DNA of 11,674 nucleotides from VRUE01 sp036557525 (GTDB taxonomy: Bacteria > Actinomycetota > Thermoleophilia > Solirubrobacterales > 70-9): NCBI GenBank assembly GCA_036557525.1, contig DATBHH010000036.1, positions 1 through 11,674 on the forward strand, written 5' to 3'. The position numbers and the translations under genes were made by a program. The notes below the pieces were generated by a model. The model was given only the letters and a program-made list of their open reading frames with translations, did no database searches and was not told the origin of the DNA. Positions within the stretch are counted from its first letter, which is position 1. The number at the start of each line of letters is the position of its first letter. This document shows, in pieces, positions 7,064 through 11,674 of the stretch.

Positions 7064-8748
7064 GCGTCATCGACAATGCGATCCGCGGGGTGCGCTGGCG
7101 GCTGCGGGCGACGAGGCGAATCTGGCGGACCGAGGCGACGTCGGGAATGCCGCTGCTGCCGCCCGAGCCGATCCCCGACGGCAGGATCGACGCGCCGAGC
7201 GCCGGCGAGTCCCTGCCCCGGGAAATTGCCTGGGTCAGGGGATGGGCGACGTTCCCGACGGGACCCTGCACCCGGGTCGACGTCCACCTCGGCGAGCACC
7301 TGCTCGGCGTCGCCAGGCTCGGGGTCGGGCGCGACGACCTGGCGCGGCAGCTGAACCCCACCGCCGGGCTGTCCGGATTCGAACTGAAAGAGGACCTGGC
7401 GACCTGGTCCGGCCCCGACGGCGAGGCCGAGCTCCGCTGCGTCGCCCACGGCCCCCGGGGCGAACGTCATGAGCTCTCGGCCACCGTCACCATCGAGCCC
7501 GCCGCCGAGCCGCCGGCACCGCCCGAGCTGAGACCGATGCCGGTCGCGGGCAGCGCCGGGGACGGCCCGGTGCGGACACTCTTCTTCACCCATCAGCTGA
7601 CCCTCGGAGGCGCCCAGCTCTACCTCCAGGACCTGCTGCGCGAGCTGGCTTCGCGCAAGCTCGTCGACGCCACCGTGCTGAGCACGATGGACGGCCCGCT
7701 GCGGGACGAGCTCGACGAGCTCGGCGTCCCCTCCCACATCACCAGCATCGACGTCGCCAAAGGCCCCAGCGCCCACCTCGGCCGGGTCGAGGAGCTCGTC
7801 GCCTGGGCCGATGGCAGGGGATTCGAGGCGGTGTTCGTCAACACCGCGACAGTCACGACCTTCCCGGGGGTCCAGGTCGCCAACGGCCTCGGGATCCCGG
7901 CGCTGTGGGCGATCCACGAGAGCTTCCCCCCGGCGCTGATCTGGGAGGACCTCGACCCGGTCGTCCGGCGCGGCGCCGAAGCGGCGCTGGGCGACGCCGC
8001 CGCGCTGATCTTCGAGGCCGACGCGACCCGCCGCCTGTTCGAGCCCTTCGCCCGCCAGGGGAAGCTGCTGACGATCCCCTACGGGCTGGACATCGGCGAG
8101 CTCGACGCCGAGCGGGCGCAGCTCGATCGCCCCCAGGCCCGCCGGGCGTCCGGTGTCCCCGAGGACGCCGAGCTGGTGGTCTGCATTGGCACGGTCGAGC
8201 CGCGCAAGGCCCAGGTCTCGCTGACCGAGGCCTTCGAGAGGGTGGCCGCCGGCCACGATCGGGCCCATTTGGCGATCGTCGGCGGCCGCAGGGACGAGGA
8301 GACGCGGCTCCTGCGCAACTACATCGAGGCGTCACCGTTCCGCGAGCGGATCCACCTGATCCCGATCACGCCCGACGTCCACGATTGGTACGGGATGTCG
8401 GACCTGCTGGTCTGCGCCTCCGACGTCGAGTCGCTGCCGCGTACCGTGCTCGAGGCGATGGCCTGGGAGCTGCCGGTGCTGGCGACCGACGTCTACGGGC
8501 TGCCGGAGCTGATCGACGACGGCAAGACGGGCTGGCTCTGCCGCCCCCGCGACGTCAACGCCCTCGCCGACGGGCTCGAGCGGGCTCTCGCGACCGGGCC
8601 CGAGGAGAGGCATGAGGTCGCGCGCCGGGCCCGCGCGCTCGTCGAGCGGCGCCACGACCTGCCGACGTATGGGCAGAGGATCGGCGAGTTGATCAATCGG
8701 GTGTCAGGGCACGCTGTCGAGGTCCAATCGGGTGCTGGCGAGGCTTAG
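7060..8748 (+). CDS. GT4 (GT-B fold) glycosyltransferase with N-terminal beta-rich domain
   Basis: This is a 562-residue protein. Residues about 55-155 form a beta-rich segment with RGWATF, DVHLGEHLLGVARLG and GLSGFEL, resembling an accessory domain I have seen in front of other bacterial glycan GTs. A Pro-rich linker (about 148-165) leads to a GT-B fold: FFTHQLTLGGAQLY (about 175-188), IGTVEPRKAQ (about 376), and the EX7E motif from Glu457 to Glu465 (ESLPRTVLE). These mark a retaining GT4-family enzyme acting on the cytoplasmic side to extend a glycan from an NDP-sugar. It has no membrane segment. The TTG start overlaps the SDR stop as TTGA, with GGGA eight bases before it; ATG 7147 is the alternative and would remove a basic N-terminal stretch. 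Its own end overlaps the next gene by 17 bases. Sugar and acceptor are unknown. Confidence 0.88.
   Translation: MSVIDNAIRGVRWRLRATRRIWRTEATSGMPLLPPEPIPDGRIDAPSAGESLPREIAWVRGWATFPTGPCTRVDVHLGEHLLGVARLGVGRDDLARQLNPTAGLSGFELKEDLATWSGPDGEAELRCVAHGPRGERHELSATVTIEPAAEPPAPPELRPMPVAGSAGDGPVRTLFFTHQLTLGGAQLYLQDLLRELASRKLVDATVLSTMDGPLRDELDELGVPSHITSIDVAKGPSAHLGRVEELVAWADGRGFEAVFVNTATVTTFPGVQVANGLGIPALWAIHESFPPALIWEDLDPVVRRGAEAALGDAAALIFEADATRRLFEPFARQGKLLTIPYGLDIGELDAERAQLDRPQARRASGVPEDAELVVCIGTVEPRKAQVSLTEAFERVAAGHDRAHLAIVGGRRDEETRLLRNYIEASPFRERIHLIPITPDVHDWYGMSDLLVCASDVESLPRTVLEAMAWELPVLATDVYGLPELIDDGKTGWLCRPRDVNALADGLERALATGPEERHEVARRARALVERRHDLPTYGQRIGELINRVSGHAVEVQSGAGEA
8719..8723 (+). promoter_or_regulatory. 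Ribosome binding site GAGGT deciding the GTG start at 8732
   Basis: GAGGT lies inside the end of the GT4 gene, eight bases before the GTG at 8732. It is the clearest Shine-Dalgarno match I saw in the window and supports this start despite the 17-base overlap with the upstream reading frame. Confidence 0.6.
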
Positions 8749-10450
8749 CCAAAGGGCCCGCTGGGCCCTCCTCGTGCTCCTAGCCGCGGTTCTTCTGGTG
8801 GCCTTGGACGCCTGGTGGGTCGCCACCTACAGGCATGGCTTCCCACTCGACGTCGACGAGGCCGGCTACATGTCGATCGCCCTCGACAACTACTTCGCCC
8901 TCGACGCCGGCGGGATCCACGGTTGGTGGCACTCGATCGAGCTGCAGGCACCGCAGGCGCCGCTGGTTCCCGCGGTGACATCCCTGATACTGGTGTTCAG
9001 CCAGGGAATCATGCAGGGCTTCGCGACCCTCGCGCTCTTCCTGGTCGTCCTGATGCTCGCGACCTACGGCATCGCGGAGCGTTTGGCGGGGCCCCGACTT
9101 GGCGCACTGACGGCGATCGTCGTTGGCACCTTGCCGGGCGTCTTCTACAACCTGCGTGAGTTCATCTTCGCTTTACCGGTGGCGGCACTGCTCGCCTGTG
9201 CTGTCTATGCCCTGATGCGCAGCGAAAGCATGCAGCGGAGCCGCTGGGCACTGGCATGTGGTGTGGCCATCGGATTGATGCTCCTGTCGAGGACGATGTC
9301 CGTTGCATTCGTGCCAGGGATAGGCGCCGCAGCGCTTCTAACGATCGCTCTGCGGCCGCGCGAGGACTGGGCGATCGGAATCCTCAACCTGGGAGTCGCG
9401 GCGATTTCCGCATTTGCCGTTGCGGCAACCTGGTACTGGCGCAATCTCGATCCCGTCGTCGAATACCTGACCGAATTCGGATATGGCTCTCACGCCTCCG
9501 AGTTCGGCGAACACCACTCGATCCTTTCCTGGGATTGGTGGCACGCGGTGGCGACAAGAATCACGGCCTTCGACTTGCTGGTTCCGATGGCGGCTTTGAT
9601 ACTCGTCGGGCTGATCGCGCTCGGGGTCGAGGTCGCGCGGCGAATCGCGACCTCCGACGATCGCCGCACCGTCGTCCTGGGCCTACTCCACAGCGAGGTA
9701 TTGGCCGTAGGGCTCGTTTTCGCCGCCGGCTACTTCGCCCTTTCCAGCTCGGAAAACGTCGGCAGCGGCTTCACACTGCCGATTACTGTCCTCCTCGCTC
9801 CGATCTCCGTTGTCGCCCTCCGAGTCCACCCACGGGCTGTCCTGCCAGCCCTCGCTCTGGTTGCGCTGGTCACAGCCGTCAATGTGATTTCGACGTCAAC
9901 AATTTCCGGCTCGCTGACTCGACAGCGCACGGTCGATGTCCCCGGCTTCGGCGCCCTGCCATGGGTGAACGGGGTGCCGAAGGCGGTGGCCGCGATCCGC
10001 GAACAGGTCCCAGGGCCCGAATGGAGGTTCGACGACACCGATCGCGCCTATAACGAAGTCAACTACGACCTTGATCGCTACATCGTCGACGACCTTGGGA
10101 CGCTTCCCACTGTCCCGGTCACGATCTACGGAACGCGAAGCAGAGTGCTCAATACGAACAGCCTGACGCTGGAGACACTCCAACGTTACCGGGGTCGCGT
10201 TATACCCCTTGCACAGGTGCAGCCCACCCCTGAGAATGCGGCATCCGAATATGTCGCCCAGCTCGAAGACCCCGCGAACGGACCCCCGGGAGTGTTGGTG
10301 ACAACGTCTCCGACGACGGGCGATTTCGAACCCATCATCGAGCAGCGACCGATGGAAGAAGCTGCCAGGCAGGCCGGGTTCCGCCTGGTCAGGACCTTCA
10401 CGGTCCCCTTTTCCACCCGGGTGCTCGTCTGGCAGAAACAGGAACCCTGA
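8732..10450 (+). CDS. Multi-pass membrane protein, probable GT39-like GT-C glycosyltransferase
   Basis: This is a 572-residue protein. An N-terminal membrane segment (about 11-31) is followed by PLDVDEAGYM (38-47) in the first external loop, the acidic D-D-E/GY pattern of GT39/ArnT-like GT-C enzymes. About nine more hydrophobic segments run to residue 390. Residues about 393-572 are a hydrophilic extracytoplasmic domain. The expected function is transfer of a sugar from a polyprenyl phosphate donor to a glycan or protein outside the membrane. The start is GTG 8732 with GAGGT before it. The coding DNA is less GC-rich than its neighbours (sampled lines 57-67% against 73-82%), with a TTA leucine codon (residue 148), several ATA codons and many T/A-ending codons. 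This suggests a different origin or faster turnover. It ends 6 bases from the convergent gene. Confidence 0.82.
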   Translation: MLARLSQRARWALLVLLAAVLLVALDAWWVATYRHGFPLDVDEAGYMSIALDNYFALDAGGIHGWWHSIELQAPQAPLVPAVTSLILVFSQGIMQGFATLALFLVVLMLATYGIAERLAGPRLGALTAIVVGTLPGVFYNLREFIFALPVAALLACAVYALMRSESMQRSRWALACGVAIGLMLLSRTMSVAFVPGIGAAALLTIALRPREDWAIGILNLGVAAISAFAVAATWYWRNLDPVVEYLTEFGYGSHASEFGEHHSILSWDWWHAVATRITAFDLLVPMAALILVGLIALGVEVARRIATSDDRRTVVLGLLHSEVLAVGLVFAAGYFALSSSENVGSGFTLPITVLLAPISVVALRVHPRAVLPALALVALVTAVNVISTSTISGSLTRQRTVDVPGFGALPWVNGVPKAVAAIREQVPGPEWRFDDTDRAYNEVNYDLDRYIVDDLGTLPTVPVTIYGTRSRVLNTNSLTLETLQRYRGRVIPLAQVQPTPENAASEYVAQLEDPANGPPGVLVTTSPTTGDFEPIIEQRPMEEAARQAGFRLVRTFTVPFSTRVLVWQKQEP

Positions 10451-10475
10451 CCGCGACTATTGGCGACCGGGGTTC
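10442..10475. terminator. Candidate hairpin between convergent genes
   Basis: GAACCCTG (10442-10449) can pair with CGGGGTTC (10468-10475) as an 8-base stem with one G-U pair and an 18-base loop. It spans both stop codons (TGA 10448, TAG 10457). There is no real U-run on the plus side and only a short TTT on the minus side, so it is not a textbook intrinsic terminator. It is the only hairpin I found where the two transcripts collide. Confidence 0.3.
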
Positions 10476-11185
10476 TCGTGCCGCCCGAATCTGAGCCTGA
10501 GAACGCGCCAGACGGCCTCGGCGACGATCCTGCCGCCCATCTTCGAGGATCCGGCGGCGCGTTCGCGGAAGACGATCGGCACCTCCACCACCCGGAACCC
10601 CTGCTCGATCGCCCGGTAGGTCAGCTCGACCTGGAAGGCGTAGCCGCGCGACGCGACCGAGGCGAGGTCGATCGCCTCGAGGACCTCGCGCCGGAAGCAC
10701 TTGAACCCCCCGGTGAGGTCGCGGACGCCGATCCCGAGCGCGAGCCGCGCGTAGGCGCTGCCGCCGCGGCTGATCGCCTGACGCAGTGCGCTCCAGTCCT
10801 CGACGCCGCCGCCGGCAACGTAGCGCGAGCCGATCACGAGGTCGGCGCGCTCGGCCGCCTCGAGCAGCCGCGGCAGGTAGGCGGGGTCGTGGGAGAAGTC
10901 GGCGTCCATCTCGAGCACCAGCCCGGCGCCGGCGTCGAGCGCGCGGCGGAAGCCGGCGACGTAGGCGGGGCCGAGCCCTTCCTTGCGCGGGCGCCGCAGG
11001 ACCTCGACTCGGTCGTCGTCGGCGGCGAGCCGGGCGGCGATGTCGCCGGTGCCGTCGGGGGAGTTGTCGTCGACGATCAGCACGCGCCCCGACTCGGGAA
11101 GCTTGGCGAGCACGGCCTCGACGATCGGCTCGATGTTGGCCGCCTCCTCGTACGTCGGCAGCACGACCCACGGCGGCGCTGACAT
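10457..11185 (-). CDS. Polyprenol-phosphate mannose synthase-like GT2 (DPM1/Ppm1 type)
   Basis: This is a 242-residue, soluble, single-domain enzyme, the length of a stand-alone DPM1-like catalytic domain. All the expected motifs are present in order: LPTYEEAANI (9-18), IVDDNSPDGTGDIA (37-50), the metal site MDADFSHDP (93-101), IGSRYVAGGG (118-127), and DLTGGFKCFRR (146-156). GYAFQVELTYRA (171-182) and FRERAAGSSKM (206-216) follow. The reaction is transfer of mannose (or a related hexose) from GDP-mannose to polyprenyl phosphate on the cytoplasmic side. The product is the donor for GT-C enzymes outside the membrane, such as the two in this window. No fused acyltransferase or membrane segment is visible. 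The ATG at 11185 has TAGCAT six bases upstream and no Shine-Dalgarno site, so it is probably leaderless. It is a single gene, convergent with the plus operon. The family is secure; mannose is inferred. Confidence 0.92.
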   Translation of the reverse strand: MSAPPWVVLPTYEEAANIEPIVEAVLAKLPESGRVLIVDDNSPDGTGDIAARLAADDDRVEVLRRPRKEGLGPAYVAGFRRALDAGAGLVLEMDADFSHDPAYLPRLLEAAERADLVIGSRYVAGGGVEDWSALRQAISRGGSAYARLALGIGVRDLTGGFKCFRREVLEAIDLASVASRGYAFQVELTYRAIEQGFRVVEVPIVFRERAAGSSKMGGRIVAEAVWRVLRLRFGRHENPGRQ

Positions 11186-11191
11186 TCGCCG

Positions 11192-11197
11192 ATGCTA
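11192..11197 (-). promoter_or_regulatory. Candidate -10 hexamer TAGCAT giving a leaderless ATG at 11185
   Basis: On the minus strand TAGCAT is followed by CGGCGA and then the ATG of the DPM-like gene, the spacing of a leaderless start. No Shine-Dalgarno sequence precedes the ATG. No -35 element is recognisable. Confidence 0.45.
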
Positions 11198-11212
11198 TTC
11201 GCCGCCGTGGAT

Positions 11213-11218
11213 TACGGT
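11213..11218 (+). promoter_or_regulatory. Candidate -10 hexamer TACGGT giving a leaderless ATG at 11227
   Basis: TACGGT is followed by eight bases and the ATG of the adenylation-domain gene; no Shine-Dalgarno sequence is present in between. With TAGCAT on the other strand it makes a compact divergent promoter pair within 41 bases (11186-11226). Confidence 0.4.
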
Positions 11219-11226
11219 TACTTGGC

Positions 11227-11674
11227 ATGGAGAGGACCGTCGGGCTCGATCCAAGCGGGGAGGCCGCCCGCAACCTGTCCGTGCCGACTCTGGTCGCCGA
11301 GCAGATCGCGACGATGCCCGACGCCGTCGCGATCGAGGACGGCGACCGGACCCTCAGCTACGCCGAGCTCGACCGTGCGAGCGCGGCGATCGCCGCGACG
11401 CTGCTCGCTGCCGGGGTCGCTCCCGGGGAGCCGATCGCGGTCGACCTTCCCCGCTCCTGGCAGGCGGTCTGCGCCCTCGTCGGGGTGCTGCGGGCGGGGG
11501 CCGCTTACGTCCCCCTCGACCCCGCGCACCCGCCGCAGCGCCGGCGGGCCCTGGTCGAGCTCGCGGGTGCCCGCACGACCCTGGAGCCGAGAGACGTCGA
11601 GCGGGCGATCGCGGCGGGAGAGACGGGGCCCGAGCCGCCGGAGGGAGGCGATCGGCTGGCCTACGTCCTCTTCA
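11227..11674 (+). CDS. AMP-forming adenylation-domain protein (NRPS-type A domain), N-terminal part cut by window edge
   Basis: The open frame starts at ATG 11227 and runs off the right edge after 149 complete codons. It shows the opening of an amino-acid-activating adenylation domain. LSYAEL (43-48) is core A1. LRAGAAYVPLDPAHPPQRR (88-106) is core A2. LAYVLF (144-149) is the beginning of the A3 P-loop, cut before its TSGSTG. VPTLVAEQIATMPDAVAI (19-36) is the usual lead-in. Such domains activate an amino or hydroxy acid as the acyl-AMP and load it on a carrier protein. There is no condensation domain before it, so this is either an initiating NRPS module or a stand-alone A domain. The substrate-code residues are beyond the edge. 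A role in aminoacylating the glycan is possible but unproven; it may equally begin a separate cluster. Confidence 0.88.
   Translation, partial: MERTVGLDPSGEAARNLSVPTLVAEQIATMPDAVAIEDGDRTLSYAELDRASAAIAATLLAAGVAPGEPIAVDLPRSWQAVCALVGVLRAGAAYVPLDPAHPPQRRRALVELAGARTTLEPRDVERAIAAGETGPEPPEGGDRLAYVLF

Noticed and set aside
6763..8268. 501-codon minus-strand open frame under the SDR and GT4 genes
   Set aside because: It crosses two real genes antisense and shows only Gly/Arg/Asp-rich shadow composition.
9256..10053. 265-codon plus-strand frame inside the second GT-C gene
   Set aside because: Second frame of a real gene, Arg-rich and without motifs or a ribosome binding site.
10398..11273. 291-codon minus-strand frame overlapping the DPM-like gene
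   Set aside because: Out-of-frame Arg-rich shadow; the other frame has every DPM1 motif.
1..11674. CRISPR arrays, tRNA/rRNA genes, insertion sequences, prophage or defence genes
   Set aside because: I saw no spaced direct repeats, cloverleaf-like segments, transposase motifs or terminal inverted repeats; nearly every base is in a glycan-related gene.

Overview
The window comes from a GC-rich bacterium; sampled 60-base lines run about 57-82% G+C, mostly above 70%. Codons are strongly G/C-ending, genes are packed with 1-17 base overlaps, and at least three gene starts look leaderless (a TAnnnT hexamer 6-8 bases before the start codon). This suggests an actinobacterium. My best guess is a Thermoleophilia/Solirubrobacterales-like lineage, but the sequence alone does not prove it. 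I saw no tRNA, rRNA, CRISPR array, transposase or phage gene. No intergenic stretch exceeds about 110 bases.

Minus-strand operon (5973 down to 1, running off the left edge). Six genes read in the order: class I methyltransferase, GT-C-type multi-pass membrane protein, GtrB/DPM-like polyprenyl-phosphate glycosyltransferase, two paralogous NAD-dependent sugar epimerases of the CDP-paratose/tyvelose 2-epimerase type, and a second family-2 glycosyltransferase. Successive genes overlap by 1 base (TGATG, twice) or 4 bases (ATGA), or are 1 or 11 bases apart, so they are very probably co-transcribed and translationally coupled.

Plus-strand operon (about 6083 to 10450), diverging from the first. It holds a GalE-like SDR, a GT4 glycosyltransferase with an extra N-terminal beta-rich domain, and a second GT-C-type membrane protein whose DNA is noticeably less GC-rich. 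It converges on a stand-alone polyprenol-phosphate mannose synthase-like gene (11185 to 10457). A 41-base divergent gap then separates that gene from the start of an AMP-forming adenylation-domain protein that runs off the right edge.

Taken together this is a cell-surface glycan locus. The SDRs would make or modify NDP-sugars, and the methyltransferase could cap or decorate. The GT2 enzymes would load sugars onto a polyprenyl phosphate in the cytoplasm, and the two GT-C proteins would transfer them outside the membrane; the GT4 would extend a chain inside. The most distinctive observations are altered YxxxK catalytic motifs in two of the three SDRs (Tyr to Phe in one, Lys to His in another), the two GT2/GT-C sets, and the leaderless divergent promoters.
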